64,000 nt of DNA, taken from Agrobacterium fabrum str. C58. Its GTDB lineage: Bacteria > Pseudomonadota > Alphaproteobacteria > Rhizobiales > Rhizobiaceae. Below the pieces are notes generated by a model. The model saw only the letters and a program-made list of their open reading frames with translations, did not search any database and was not told the DNA's origin. The position numbers and the translations under genes were made by a program. The stretch is taken from NCBI RefSeq assembly GCF_000092025.1, contig NC_003065.3, positions 150,234-214,233 of the forward strand, given 5' to 3'. Shown piece by piece: positions 10,630 to 20,161 of this stretch (positions are counted from its first letter, which is position 1; the number at the start of each line of letters is the position of its first letter).

Positions 10630-11645
10630 GTGCGCCTCTTCTTCAGGCCCGCGGGGTCACCAAGGTCTTTCGCCTGAAATCCGGGCTTTTCGTAAAGCCA
10701 TCGGTACATGTGGCGGTTAATTCAATTGATCTCGAACTTGCGCCGCGTGAGCGGGTAGGTGTCGTCGGTGAATCTGGAAGCGGGAAATCGACACTCGGTA
10801 GACTTCTGCTCGGCTTGACCTCCACCACCGAGGGAGAGGTCTTGTTCGAAGGACTCGCGCACACAGATCGTAGCGCGCGAGACTGGTCGACGTTCCGAAA
10901 GGAGACCTCCCTGGTTCAGCAAAACCCGCTGTCCGCCCTTAATCCACAAATGACGATCGGCGAGCAAATCGCTGAAGCCGTCTGGGTTCACCGGGTTGCC
11001 AACCGCGCGGGCGCGCGTGATCGGGCGGCAACCATGCTGGACCGGGTCGGCCTCTCGAGCGCGATGATGAACCGCTATCCACATCAGATGTCGGGAGGGC
11101 AGCGACAAAGAGTTGTTATTGCCCGAGCTTTGATCCTCGACCCCAAATTGGTCGTATTCGATGAGGCGGTATCTGCGCTCGACGTTTCTGTGCAAGCCCA
11201 GGTCGTTGCGTTGCTTCGGCAGCTCTGGCAGGAGCTTGATCTGGCGTATGTGTTCATCACCCACGACCTGCGCATCGTTCGCCATCTCGTTGATCGTATT
11301 GTCGTGATGTATCTTGGCCGCGTCGTCGAAACCGGCGATATCAAATCTGTCTATGCGTGGCCACGCCATCCCTATACCCGCGCATTGCTTGCCTCCGTCC
11401 CCACTATGGACCCGACGGTCCGCAATATTGAACCACCGATCAAGGGGGAACTCGACGCTGGCAAGGTAATGACTGGCTGTGCCTTCCGGTCACGCTGTCC
11501 TTTTGCAATCGAAAGATGTGCGAAAGAAACGCCGCTGCTTCGGCCTGCGGGCGGGCAACTGGCAGCGTGCCATAGAGCGGAAGAGTTTCCGAGATCTATA
11601 GTCGCGCAGACTGATCCGGCGCAGATGATGGAGGTGGCGCGATGA
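10626..11645 (+). CDS. accC: AccC, ABC transporter ATPase (agrocinopine import)
   Basis: 339 aa. Walker A GESGSGKS, signature SGGQRQR, Walker B LVVFDEAVSALD and the Opp/Dpp tail with CAFRSRCPFAIERC. It works with AccB as the heterodimeric motor for the AccD/AccE channel. The ATG overlaps the accB stop (ATGA) and its own stop overlaps accD, indicating translational coupling. A Pro or Ala is expected in some signature positions, but all catalytic residues are intact. Confidence 0.9.
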   Translation: MSAPLLQARGVTKVFRLKSGLFVKPSVHVAVNSIDLELAPRERVGVVGESGSGKSTLGRLLLGLTSTTEGEVLFEGLAHTDRSARDWSTFRKETSLVQQNPLSALNPQMTIGEQIAEAVWVHRVANRAGARDRAATMLDRVGLSSAMMNRYPHQMSGGQRQRVVIARALILDPKLVVFDEAVSALDVSVQAQVVALLRQLWQELDLAYVFITHDLRIVRHLVDRIVVMYLGRVVETGDIKSVYAWPRHPYTRALLASVPTMDPTVRNIEPPIKGELDAGKVMTGCAFRSRCPFAIERCAKETPLLRPAGGQLAACHRAEEFPRSIVAQTDPAQMMEVAR

Positions 11646-12568
11646 TTAGTTTCATCCTTGCACGCCTCGTTCGAGCGATCATTGTCATGATGCTGACCGT
11701 GACGTTTGTCTTCATCATTCTCAGGTTGGGTGGAGATCCAGCTCGGGCCATGTTGGGCGAGAACGCGACGCCAGAGGCGCTGGCAGCATTCCGAACAGCA
11801 TGGGGCCTGGACAGATCCATTCCTGAACAGTTCCTGATCTATCTCGCCAGCGCGCTCAGAGGCGACTTCGGGGTATCGGCAGCCGACGGTCGTGAGGTAT
11901 TCACCGTCATCTCCGAACGTATACCCAAGACATTGACGCTGACGATCTCAGCATTCGTGCTAAGCATACTCGTCGGTATCCCCGCGGGAATCATCGCAGC
12001 AGTCCGCCGCGACAGTGCCGCCGACAAATCCGTCATGGCAGGCGCTGTTCTCGGCTATAGCGTACCAAATTTCTTGCTCGGACTGACGCTCATCTTCGTG
12101 TTTGCCGTCTGGTTTCGTGTGCTGCCGAGCTCGGGAAGTTCCACCTGGCAGCATGCGATCCTGCCCGTTGCGACATTCGGTCTTGTCAATGCGGCTGCGA
12201 TTGCGCGCTTCGCGCGTTCCGCGCTGATCGAAGTTCTGGAACAGCCCTATATCGCAGCGGCTCGCGCCGATGGTATTCCCAAGTGGGAAGTGGTTATCCG
12301 CCACGCGCTCCCGAACGCGGCGATCCCGATGGTGACCATGCTGGGTTTCGTTGCAGCTGGCTTGCTGGGGGGGTCGGCTATCGTAGAGACCGTATTCGCC
12401 TGGCCCGGGCTTGGTAGCGGTTTTGTTCGAGCAATCACGCTCAGCGATCTCAATGTCGTTCAGGCAATGATCCTTCTCTTCACGGCGTTCATGGTCACGA
12501 TCAACTTGATCGTCGATGTTCTCTATGCGGTGCTGAACCCGAAAATCAGGCTTCAAAAAAATGGCTAA
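11642..12568 (+). CDS. accD: AccD, ABC transporter permease (DppB-like)
   Basis: 308 aa, about six membrane helices, opening with the DppB-type N-terminal helix (RLVRAIIVMMLTVTFVFIIL). The EAA loop is present near ARADGIPKWEVVIRHALPNA. It forms the inner-membrane pore with AccE. The start overlaps accC by four bases, and the stop overlaps accE by eight bases. Confidence 0.9.
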   Translation: MISFILARLVRAIIVMMLTVTFVFIILRLGGDPARAMLGENATPEALAAFRTAWGLDRSIPEQFLIYLASALRGDFGVSAADGREVFTVISERIPKTLTLTISAFVLSILVGIPAGIIAAVRRDSAADKSVMAGAVLGYSVPNFLLGLTLIFVFAVWFRVLPSSGSSTWQHAILPVATFGLVNAAAIARFARSALIEVLEQPYIAAARADGIPKWEVVIRHALPNAAIPMVTMLGFVAAGLLGGSAIVETVFAWPGLGSGFVRAITLSDLNVVQAMILLFTAFMVTINLIVDVLYAVLNPKIRLQKNG

Positions 12569-13421
12569 TACGACACTCTCATTACCAAAGCGGCAATTCC
12601 TGAAATCTGCCCGCCGCATTCCGATCAGTATCTGGCTATGCCTGATCTGGATTGCGGTTGTCGTCTTCGTGGACATCACGGCGCAATGGTTGGCACCGTT
12701 CGACTATCTGCAGCAGTCACCTCTGGCGCGATTTGCGCCGCCGGGTGCGCCGGGACATTTGCTGGGAACTGATTATCTCGGTCGTGACGTGCTCAGCAAC
12801 ATTCTGGTCGCTACCCAGACGTCTTTGATGATCGCTCTTGTCGGTTCTCTCATCTGCGCGTTCATCGGGACGACCCTCGGATTTCTTGCGGCACATTTCG
12901 GTGGCTGGGTCGACAATCTCATTATGGGCTTCGCAGACGCGAAGGCTTCCGTGCCCTTTATAATCTTCGCGCTTGGTGTCCTGGCGTTTCTCGGGTCAAG
13001 CCCGCTGATACTTCTTATGCTCGTTGGTGTCGCATCATTCGAGCGTTATGCGCGGCTGACGCGTGGCCTCGTCTTGAGTGCGAACCAGGAGGGATATGCG
13101 GAGGCGGCGCGCATCGTCGGCGTACCATCGCTTCGGATCTATGTGCGCCACGTCCTTCCAAACATTGCTGGTCCGCTCATCGTTCAAATCACCCTGAATT
13201 TCCCGGATATCATCCTGCTCGAAAGCGGATTGAGCTTCCTTGGGCTTGGGATCCAACCGCCGGAAACGAGCCTTGGGCTGATGGTCGCAGACGGCAGAAA
13301 CTATATCGCGATTGCCTGGTGGCTCATCGCGTTGCCCGGCGTTGTTATTGTTCTCACCACCCTGTCCATCAGCCTGCTCGGCGACTACTTGCGCGATCGC
13401 TTCGACGCGCGCCTGCGATAA
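12561..13421 (+). CDS. accE: AccE, ABC transporter permease (DppC-like)
   Basis: 286 aa. The N-terminal helix (SIWLCLIWIAVVVFVDI) is followed by the DppC signature GTDYLGRDVLSNI and by the EAA loop AARIVGVPSLRIYVRHVLPN. It pairs with AccD. It overlaps accD by eight bases and is followed nine bases later by accF. Confidence 0.9.
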   Translation: MANTTLSLPKRQFLKSARRIPISIWLCLIWIAVVVFVDITAQWLAPFDYLQQSPLARFAPPGAPGHLLGTDYLGRDVLSNILVATQTSLMIALVGSLICAFIGTTLGFLAAHFGGWVDNLIMGFADAKASVPFIIFALGVLAFLGSSPLILLMLVGVASFERYARLTRGLVLSANQEGYAEAARIVGVPSLRIYVRHVLPNIAGPLIVQITLNFPDIILLESGLSFLGLGIQPPETSLGLMVADGRNYIAIAWWLIALPGVVIVLTTLSISLLGDYLRDRFDARLR

Positions 13422-13436
13422 ACGAAAGGAATGAAA

Positions 13437-14237
13437 ATGAACCCTCTCAGAATGACACCGGAGACGATCCGCTTGGGCGGCCATCGCGGCCACAGCGCCG
13501 GCGCGCCCGAAAACACGCTCGCGGCGTTTCGGAAGGCGTTTGAATTCGGCGGACGTAACGTCACATGCGAAACCGATCTCGGAATTACCCGCGATGGAGA
13601 ACTTGTGCTGATTCACGACAAGACCGTCGACCGCACAACAGACGGTCACGGCATCGTTCACGACATGACCTATTCGGAGTTGTCGAAACTCGACGCAGGG
13701 AGTTGGTTCAGTTCGGAGTTTGTCGGAGAGCGTGTGCCGCTACTTAAGGACGCGCTTCAGCTCGCCCGTGAGCTTGGCATTATCTATCAGCTTGAACTGA
13801 AGATCTACGACGCGAACGACGTCTTCTTCCCAAAGTTGAGGACGCTCATCGATGAATTGGGCTGTGCGGATCTCCTCCAGTTCTCTTCCTTCGACTACGT
13901 TCAGCTGAAGGCCGTCAAGGAAGCAATTCCCGAGGTACCGACCGTTGGCCTGATGCATTCGCGCCTCATCGATCCAGCCGCCCTTGCCCGTCAGGCCAAT
14001 CTCGATGCCATGAACATCGAGATCTACCATTTCGCCAGCGGTGAAGCCCGCCAACTCCACAACGAGGGATTTGCCGCTTTTTGCTACCTACCGACGGGGT
14101 ACCATGAAAAACTCGCGCAGTACGGCGTGGACGTGGAAACGCAGCTCGTTCAGTGGGTTCGTGAAGGTCAGTTGGATCAGTTGCTCGGAGACGACGTCGC
14201 ACAGGTCGCCAGGCTCAAGGACCGTGCAAATGGCTGA
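13437..14237 (+). CDS. accF: AccF, agrocinopine phosphodiesterase (GDPD family)
   Basis: 266 aa from ATG 13437. An ATG at 13431 is in frame but sits directly on the AAAGGA ribosome-binding site, whereas 13437 has normal spacing. The glycerophosphodiester-phosphodiesterase pattern is clear: GHRGHSAGAPENTLAAF, CETDLGITRDGELVLIHD and DRTTDGHG. It is expected to cut the opine phosphodiester between sucrose and the second sugar, giving sucrose and a sugar phosphate. A C-terminal 100-residue piece of a second copy lies at 63238-63547 on the other strand. Confidence 0.9.
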   Translation: MNPLRMTPETIRLGGHRGHSAGAPENTLAAFRKAFEFGGRNVTCETDLGITRDGELVLIHDKTVDRTTDGHGIVHDMTYSELSKLDAGSWFSSEFVGERVPLLKDALQLARELGIIYQLELKIYDANDVFFPKLRTLIDELGCADLLQFSSFDYVQLKAVKEAIPEVPTVGLMHSRLIDPAALARQANLDAMNIEIYHFASGEARQLHNEGFAAFCYLPTGYHEKLAQYGVDVETQLVQWVREGQLDQLLGDDVAQVARLKDRANG

Positions 14238-15048
14238 TCGGGACACATCGACCTCTCACGCAGGAGAAACAGCTTCGATTGTGGAAGAGATCGCGCGCAA
14301 GGCAGGCGACCTTGCCCTCGCTCATTTCCGCTCCCTATCGAGCCTGTCGGTCGAGACCAAGGGACATCTCGATCTTGTGACGAAGGCGGACAAGGAGGTC
14401 GAAACATTTCTTATCGCGCAGTTGCGGGAGGCGTTTCCCGCAGACGGCATATTTGGAGAAGAAGGGGGCGAAATCAAAGGGCGTTCAGGTCGTATCTGGG
14501 TGATCGATCCGATTGATGGAACATTCAATTTCGTCCGCGGCGGTCAGAACTGGGCAATTTCCATCGGTCTCTATGAAAACAAGCGTCCTACATTCGGGGT
14601 TATCTTCGCTCCAGTCCGAAACCTGATGTTTGTTGGAGGGAAAACGGTGGAGACGAAGCTCAACGGCATGGCGGTCAAGCCACTTCCGCCGCTCGATATG
14701 TCGCGTGCATCGACCGGGTTCAGCTACCATCCTTCGGCTTCGACAGCGGACAGGCTCGAAGTCATCCGTTATATCTCGGATGATCTCAATATCAGCTTCC
14801 GTTTCTGCGGCGCTGCGACACTCTCGATGGTCGAGGTGGCCATGGGCGAGACAGATGGCTACGTTTCATTGGGAGACTCGACGTGGGACGTTATGGCAGC
14901 GTTGCCTATTTTGAGCAATCTGGGTGTTGCGGATACGATCGACTGGGACAGGACCGACTTGTCGGCCAAACTCCGGTTTGCTTGTGGCAGCCACGACTTC
15001 CTGGAGAAGGTGAAGCCGTTGCTCGATAAAGTGGCGCTGGCCGCATAA
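14230..15048 (+). CDS. accG: AccG, inositol-monophosphatase-family sugar-phosphate phosphatase
   Basis: 272 aa from ATG 14230 (MADRDTSTSHAGE), overlapping the accF stop by eight bases. Metal-site motifs of the IMPase fold are visible: FGEEGGE, WVIDPIDGTFNFVRG and DSTWDVMAALPIL. In pTiC58 AccG dephosphorylates the arabinose phosphate released by AccF. The gene's stop overlaps the next gene's start (TAATG). A frameshifted copy with a 14-residue internal deletion is at 62468-63245. Confidence 0.9.
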   Translation: MADRDTSTSHAGETASIVEEIARKAGDLALAHFRSLSSLSVETKGHLDLVTKADKEVETFLIAQLREAFPADGIFGEEGGEIKGRSGRIWVIDPIDGTFNFVRGGQNWAISIGLYENKRPTFGVIFAPVRNLMFVGGKTVETKLNGMAVKPLPPLDMSRASTGFSYHPSASTADRLEVIRYISDDLNISFRFCGAATLSMVEVAMGETDGYVSLGDSTWDVMAALPILSNLGVADTIDWDRTDLSAKLRFACGSHDFLEKVKPLLDKVALAA

Positions 15049-15506
15049 TGCGGCGCGCCTCTGACAATAACGGTCACAGATCGCCACTGGTCGACGCGGA
15101 CCAATGCGGCGCGATTTGCGTACGCTCGACAAGCCTTGTTAACAGCGAGATGGAAGCGCTTCTGATCACCAGCCGCGAAACTGGCCGCTGGGTAATCCCC
15201 AAGGGCTGGTCGGAGGGCAGGAAAAAGCTTCATCGAGTCGCACGGGAGGAAGCTTGGGAAGAAGCCGGCGTGCGGGGAAGAGTCTGCAAAAACCCGTATG
15301 GTCACTACCGATATGACAAGAAGGTATCACATGACGAATTCATCCCTTGTCTGGTTCAGGTTCACCTGCTGACCGTATCGACCCTGAAGGATGATTTCCC
15401 CGAGAAAGGACAACGCCAGATCAGGTGGTTTTCTCCGGAGGAAGCTTCTGGATTGGTTATCGAGCCGGAGCTCAAACAACTGCTTTTAAAGCTGCGACAG
15501 CAGTGA
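15048..15506 (+). CDS. Nudix-family hydrolase in the acc operon
   Basis: 152 aa. The Nudix region reads GWSEGRKKLHRVA then REEAWEEAGV. The EExGV core and the glycine are kept, but the first glutamate of the canonical box is replaced by Lys and the Arg-Glu pair is shifted by one, as in many rhizobial Nudix proteins (DIPP-like). The likely activity is hydrolysis of a nucleoside or inositol diphosphate linkage; the substrate is unknown. It is translationally coupled to accG (TAATG), so it belongs to the opine operon. A related but longer gene follows the second accG copy at 61737-62264. Confidence 0.75.
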   Translation: MRRASDNNGHRSPLVDADQCGAICVRSTSLVNSEMEALLITSRETGRWVIPKGWSEGRKKLHRVAREEAWEEAGVRGRVCKNPYGHYRYDKKVSHDEFIPCLVQVHLLTVSTLKDDFPEKGQRQIRWFSPEEASGLVIEPELKQLLLKLRQQ

Positions 15507-15526
15507 CCCACACAATTGAGGACGAC

Positions 15527-16510
15527 ATGGACATCGAACTTCTCAAGAAAACACCCGACCTAAGAGCCATAGCAGATATCCGGCTGGCGACCCTCGAGGA
15601 CGGTCCGGCGCGTGGCCAACGGCTGTTGATCGCTCGAAATGCAACAGGAATTGCGTTCGAAGTGGCGTTGGATCGCGGCTTCGATATTTCCAGCCTTTCG
15701 TTTAGGGGGACCAATATTGGTTGGAACTCGCCGACTCAGATGCGTTTTCCAATGGTTGATCCAGGCTCCGAAGGCGGCTGGGCTTTCATGCGCAACTTCG
15801 ATGGCTTCCTTGTGACATGCGGGCTCGACCACATCAGCCGTCCTCTGGAAGTTGATATTGCCCACTATAATCATCCGCACCTGAAGACGAAAAGCATGCC
15901 TCAGCATGGCCGAATCTCGACCGAAAAAGCAAGATTGGTCGGATATGACGTGGACCCAGAATCCGGTGAGATCTTCTGTGAGGGGATCGTCAGGCAGGCA
16001 AGTGTCTTCGGCGAAAACCTGGAGCTGAGACGGAGGATCACTTTACCAGTCTTTGGTCAGGCGCTGCGGATTGACGACACAGTGACAAACCGGGGGTTTC
16101 GCCCGTCTGGACATGCAATAATCTATCACCTGAACTACGGCTATCCGTTTCTGGATCAGAACCTCGAGATCACGGGTCTTCCTGAGCTCCTTGCGGCAAA
16201 ATTGGTCGTGGATCCACCTCGGCCAAGTGACGATTACGGCGAATACGTCGACTCGGTCGATAGCCTAGAGATTCCGGAAGCGGATCCGATCGTTGTCAGC
16301 AACCGTGAACTCGACATATCCGTCGGCCTGACGTTCACTCGCGACCAACTGAACAAGCTTGCTATCTGGAGAGCTTATCAGTCTGGAGTGTTTGCGCTCG
16401 GCGTCGAACCCCGCACCGACCTGGCACAGGACAGACCTTTGCTTCTGCCTGGCGAAAGCTGCAAGAACTCGTTGCAAGTTGAACTGACCGATTGCTGTTG
16501 TTCCAACTAA
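15527..16510 (+). CDS. aldose-1-epimerase-like (DUF4432) protein
   Basis: 327 aa from ATG 15527, preceded by GAGGA. It resembles the DUF4432 family of galactose-mutarotase-fold proteins: [20 protein letters not shown] near the N-terminus, [20 protein letters not shown] in the centre and [20 protein letters not shown] near the end. The function is unproven; sugar binding or mutarotation is likely, which would fit processing of the sugar released by AccF/AccG. It is 20 bases downstream of the Nudix gene. The C-terminus ends in an odd TDCCCSN, possibly a cysteine-rich tail. Confidence 0.7.
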   Translation: MDIELLKKTPDLRAIADIRLATLEDGPARGQRLLIARNATGIAFEVALDRGFDISSLSFRGTNIGWNSPTQMRFPMVDPGSEGGWAFMRNFDGFLVTCGLDHISRPLEVDIAHYNHPHLKTKSMPQHGRISTEKARLVGYDVDPESGEIFCEGIVRQASVFGENLELRRRITLPVFGQALRIDDTVTNRGFRPSGHAIIYHLNYGYPFLDQNLEITGLPELLAAKLVVDPPRPSDDYGEYVDSVDSLEIPEADPIVVSNRELDISVGLTFTRDQLNKLAIWRAYQSGVFALGVEPRTDLAQDRPLLLPGESCKNSLQVELTDCCCSN

Positions 16511-16544
16511 AGGAGCTGGTAGGGCCTCAAACGGGGGACAGGAA

Positions 16545-16640
16545 ATGAAACGCGTCATGATCGTCGGTTGCCCAGGTGCTGGAAAATCCACGCTTGCGAA
16601 GCAACTCGCCAAGATCACCGATCTTCCTCTCGTACAGTAG
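16545..16640 (+). pseudogene. 5' fragment of a P-loop kinase gene, cut by an IS21-family remnant
   Basis: An ATG at 16545 after GGGACAGGAA opens a 31-codon frame that reads [15 protein letters not shown] and continues as a nucleotide-binding fold with a perfect Walker A. Similarity ends at about 16637, where istA sequence begins, and a TAG follows. This is the start of a small P-loop kinase (sugar/adenylate-kinase-like). It lies 34 bases after the mutarotase-like gene on the same strand, so it was probably the next gene of the extended acc operon. Confidence 0.65.
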
Positions 16641-17173
16641 CTCGACGCGCCGAGCACGCCGAGGAACAGTTCCGCCTCGCGGATCTCACCGGTCTTGCGA
16701 TCGACAATCGGCACCTTCTTGCCGGAATAATCAACGAAGACTTTGTCGCCGGCGATGTGTTCCTGGCGCATCGTCGGTGACAGGCGCTTCTCAAAGCCGC
16801 GGAACAGCTCGCAAAAACGGCTATATCCATACCCATCCGGATGGGCGCTGCGGTATTCCTCCCAAAGAATCAGCAGCGTCACGCCTGGCTTCTTCAGCTC
16901 GATTGAAAGCGGTCCCCAGTCGGGCTCTTGGCGCAGTCGCTGGCCCCGCTTGACGCCGGGGTGAACGAAGAGCTTGGCCTCGAGAACATCGTCTGTCAGG
17001 CCGCTGGCGAGGGCCCAACTCAGCCCTGCCATCGCAGCCCGCTTCAAGTTGTCCTGCACGGTGCTGCGAGCAATGCCAAGCATTACAGCGATCTCGCGGC
17101 TACTCGTTCCGCTACCCGCAAGCCGCAGCATTTGTCGTATGTGTCGCATGGTCAGCTTTCTTTTTGCAGGCAT
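16641..17173 (-). pseudogene. IstA transposase, N-terminal fragment
   Basis: About 178 residues from ATG 17173 (MPAKRKLTMRHIRQMLRLA). The helix-turn-helix SSREIAVMLGIARSTVQDNL is followed by the start of the catalytic domain with VDYSGKKVPIVDRKTGE. Similarity stops after LGVLGASSY, where the family would continue for about 330 more residues; the frame then runs into unrelated sequence. Not functional. Confidence 0.8.
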
Positions 17174-17343
17174 TAAATTCCCCTCGTGGATATCGAGGGG
17201 ACACATGCCAATGTTGCTGACCCAGGGGAACTTGAGTGCCGGAAACTGACCGGTTATTGATAGGAATGGTGGCCGGCTTCAGATCGGAACGGTGGCCGGT
17301 CAATGATTGGAATGGCGGCCGGGTTCAGAGTGGAATTCGCACA
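16641..17343 (-). mobile_element. IS21-family insertion sequence remnant
   Basis: The right end has IS21-type multiple terminal repeats: four degenerate copies of a GGAATGGTGGCCGG-like unit between 17258 and 17325, and an outer end reading (minus strand) TGTGCGAATTCC at 17332-17343. It contains the N-terminal third of istA; the rest of istA, all of istB and the other end are missing. The left boundary is fused to a P-loop kinase gene. Confidence 0.75.
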
Positions 17344-17362
17344 TCTAACTTTTGTGCTTAAA

Positions 17363-17647
17363 ATGGACAATGCCTTTGCGGCAAACTTAGGCGCAATCCC
17401 TACAGCTTTCCACCAATTCCGCGACGGACAAAGTTGGTCGACGGTAGCCTGCGGCCTGTGCGACGAGCGCCTCAAGCACCAAAGCCGGAAATATAATTTC
17501 GACCATATTACAGATGAAACGAGATTCAAATTTGTCGACATATCTTTTGTTGCTACGTTAAACCGAAGGCTTATTATTGAAGCTAAGGCTTTGAATTCCC
17601 ATACGGTTTACGTCGATTCTGGTATCGACTTCGATGAAAGTATGTAA
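17363..17647 (+). CDS. hypothetical ORF directly upstream of virH1
   Basis: 94 codons, no family recognised. It begins 20 bases inside the IS21 end boundary and stops two bases before the virH1 ATG, so it could be coupled to virH1 or be part of its long leader. It has no signal peptide or membrane helix. A vir-box-like half site (ATTCAAATTTG, 17524-17534) lies inside it, which argues that part of this stretch is virH promoter rather than a gene. Confidence 0.3.
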   Translation: MDNAFAANLGAIPTAFHQFRDGQSWSTVACGLCDERLKHQSRKYNFDHITDETRFKFVDISFVATLNRRLIIEAKALNSHTVYVDSGIDFDESM

Positions 17648-17649
17648 AA

Positions 17650-18909
17650 ATGATCACGAGCAGCATTTCTGGGACCGACCAGCAGTTTCAAAACGCCACG
17701 CAGCCAAAAGAGCTCGATCCTGATGCTGTTCCTGTAAGCAGGCTTGATTCTGAAGGCCATGAAATTTTTGCTGAATGGCGACCTAAGCGCCCGTTCCTTC
17801 GGAGGGAGGACGGCGTCTTTTTGGTTCTCCGCGCGGATGATATCTTTCTGCTGGGCACCGATCCTCGTACGAGGCAAATAGAAACAGAACTCATGTTAAA
17901 TCGAGGCGTAACCCGCGGCGCCGTTTTCGACTTAATCCGCTACAGCATGCTCTTTTCAAACGGCGAGGTCCATGTGAAACGGCGCTCAGCCTTTGCGAAG
18001 ACCTTTGCATTCCGGATGATCGACGCGCTACGCCCGGAGATCACGAAGTTAACGGAGCATTTGTGGGACGATGTACCGAGAGTTGACGATTTTGACTTTG
18101 CTGAAATGTACGCGTCGAAATTGCCTGCGCTAACGATTGCCAGTGTACTTGGTTTGCCATTTGGGGATGCACCTTTCTTCACACGACTTGTTTACAACGT
18201 TTCGCGCTGCTTAAGTCCTTCGTGGGGAGAAGACGATTTTCCGGAGATTGAGGCTTCTGCCGTCGAGCTCCAGGATTATGTCCGGGCAGTGGTAGCGGAT
18301 CGCAGCCGACGTATAAGCGATGACTTCCTCTCTTGCTACTTGAAAGCGGTGCGGGAAGAAGGAACGCTTTCACCCATCGAGGAGATCATGCAATTGGTGT
18401 TTCTCATACTCGCCGGAAGCGATGCAACTCGTAACGCGATGGTGATGCTGCCGACTCTTTTGCTGCAAAATCCTGTTGTCTGGTCCTCTCTATGCCACGA
18501 TCAATCCGGCGTCGCGGCCGCAGTGGAGGAAGGGCTTCGCTTCGAGCCATCAGTTGGGTCTTTCCCGCGGTTGGCGCTCGAAGATATTGATCTGGATGGG
18601 TACGTATTGCCAAAGGGAAGTTTCCTAGCCCTAAGCATCATGTCCGGCCTGCGGGACGAGAGACACTACGAGCATCCTCAGCTTTTTGACATAAAACGCA
18701 AACAAATGCGCAGGCACCTCGGATTTGGCGCGGGTGTGCATCGGTGCCTCGGCGAAGCTCTGGCGCGGATTGAATTGCAAGAAGGACTTAGAACACTTCT
18801 GCGCCGCGCGCCGAGCCTTAGGGTGACAGGCGACTGGCCACGGATGATAGGTCACGGGGGTGCACGGCGCGCCACGGGGATGACAGTCAATCTGGGCGTC
18901 GATCGGTGA
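17650..18909 (+). CDS. virH1: VirH1, cytochrome P450
   Basis: 419 aa, soluble bacterial P450. Oxygen-binding I-helix LAGSDATRNAMV, ExxR region and the heme loop LGFGAGVHRCLGEA with the thiolate ligand Cys366. virH (pinF) genes are induced with the vir regulon and oxidise plant phenolics. It is followed after 76 bases by virH2 in the same orientation. The ATG has only a weak ribosome-binding site (GAAAG), possibly relying on coupling to the upstream short frame. Confidence 0.88.
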   Translation: MITSSISGTDQQFQNATQPKELDPDAVPVSRLDSEGHEIFAEWRPKRPFLRREDGVFLVLRADDIFLLGTDPRTRQIETELMLNRGVTRGAVFDLIRYSMLFSNGEVHVKRRSAFAKTFAFRMIDALRPEITKLTEHLWDDVPRVDDFDFAEMYASKLPALTIASVLGLPFGDAPFFTRLVYNVSRCLSPSWGEDDFPEIEASAVELQDYVRAVVADRSRRISDDFLSCYLKAVREEGTLSPIEEIMQLVFLILAGSDATRNAMVMLPTLLLQNPVVWSSLCHDQSGVAAAVEEGLRFEPSVGSFPRLALEDIDLDGYVLPKGSFLALSIMSGLRDERHYEHPQLFDIKRKQMRRHLGFGAGVHRCLGEALARIELQEGLRTLLRRAPSLRVTGDWPRMIGHGGARRATGMTVNLGVDR

Positions 18910-18985
18910 GGTCACCGTTCCGTTCGGTTGACGGAGATGAGGTTGAGTATCACAGCCAGGATTAAATGAACCGGGAGAACTCCCA

Positions 18986-20161
18986 ATGCAATTGGCACCA
19001 GTGGATCGCGTAACCACAATCGACGACCTTACACTTGATCCCTATCCGATTTATCGCCGAATGCGCGCGCAGACCCCGGTGGTGCGGGTCGCCTCAGTGA
19101 TGCGAACGTTTCTGACCAAGGCCTCCGATACGAAGATGGTGAAGGATCAGCCCAGGCGCTTCAGTTCGGATGACCCCAACACGCCAATGAAGCCGGCCTT
19201 CCAGGCCCATACTCTAATGCGCAAGGACGGCGCGGAACACGCCCGCGAAAGAATGGCCATGGCTAAGGCCTTTGCTCCCAAAACGACCGCGGAGCATTGG
19301 GCGGCGATCTATCGGGACATTGTAAACGAGTATCTTGATCGCCTTTCCCGCGGCAGCACAGTAGATCTGTTCGCGGAGATCTGCGGCCCGGTGGCTGCCC
19401 GTATCCTGGCTCATATCCTTGGAATTAGCGAAGCATCCGACGCAGAAATGATACGTTGGTCGCAGCGGCTAATTGAAGGGGCGGGCAACTTCGGATGGCG
19501 GCCTGAGCCTTTCGAGCGGGCAAACGAAGCCAATGCGGAGATGAACCGGCTCTTCGACAACTTGGTCGAAAAGCACCGGGCGGAACCGAACCCCTCGGCT
19601 TTCGCGATCATGGTGACCGCGTCTGATCCCATACCCATGAGCCAGATTTACGCCAACATCAAAATCGCCGTCGGCGGAGGCATCAACGAGCCTCGCGACG
19701 CTCTTGGCACGATCATCTATGGATTGCTGACCAATCCGGAGCAGTTCGAGGAGGTTAAGAGGCAGCAGTGCTGGGGGCAAGTCTTCGAGGAGGGCGTGCG
19801 CTGGGTTGCTCCGATCCAGGCGAGTTCGCGCCTCGTCCTGGAGGACACGGAAATTCGCGGTTTTCTTGTCCCGAAGGGCGATACCGTGATGACCATCCAA
19901 GCCTCTGCCAATCGTGATGAAGATGTCTTTGACGACGGAGAGCGCTTCAATGTCTTCCGCCAGAATAATGCGCACCAGTCCTTCGGCTCGGGGCCGCATC
20001 ACTGTGCCGGTGCGCAAATCTCGCGTCAAACCGTCGGGGCGATCATGTTGCCTACGCTGTTTGAACGTTTTCCGAACATGACGCTGACTAACCCGGACGC
20101 GGTGCAATGGCGCGGCTTCGGCTTCCGCGGACCGATTAGTCTACCGGTTACGCTTATATAA
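18986..20161 (+). CDS. virH2: VirH2, cytochrome P450 (phenolic O-demethylase)
   Basis: 391 aa. I-helix region VGGGINEPRDALGTIIYGLL and heme loop FGSGPHHCAGAQISR with Cys340. VirH2 of octopine plasmids O-demethylates ferulic acid and related vir inducers (established). The paralogue of the adjacent virH1. The ribosome-binding site GGGAG at 18972-18976 can pair with CTCCC five bases from the ATG, so translation initiation may be damped by a small hairpin. Confidence 0.88.
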   Translation: MQLAPVDRVTTIDDLTLDPYPIYRRMRAQTPVVRVASVMRTFLTKASDTKMVKDQPRRFSSDDPNTPMKPAFQAHTLMRKDGAEHARERMAMAKAFAPKTTAEHWAAIYRDIVNEYLDRLSRGSTVDLFAEICGPVAARILAHILGISEASDAEMIRWSQRLIEGAGNFGWRPEPFERANEANAEMNRLFDNLVEKHRAEPNPSAFAIMVTASDPIPMSQIYANIKIAVGGGINEPRDALGTIIYGLLTNPEQFEEVKRQQCWGQVFEEGVRWVAPIQASSRLVLEDTEIRGFLVPKGDTVMTIQASANRDEDVFDDGERFNVFRQNNAHQSFGSGPHHCAGAQISRQTVGAIMLPTLFERFPNMTLTNPDAVQWRGFGFRGPISLPVTLI

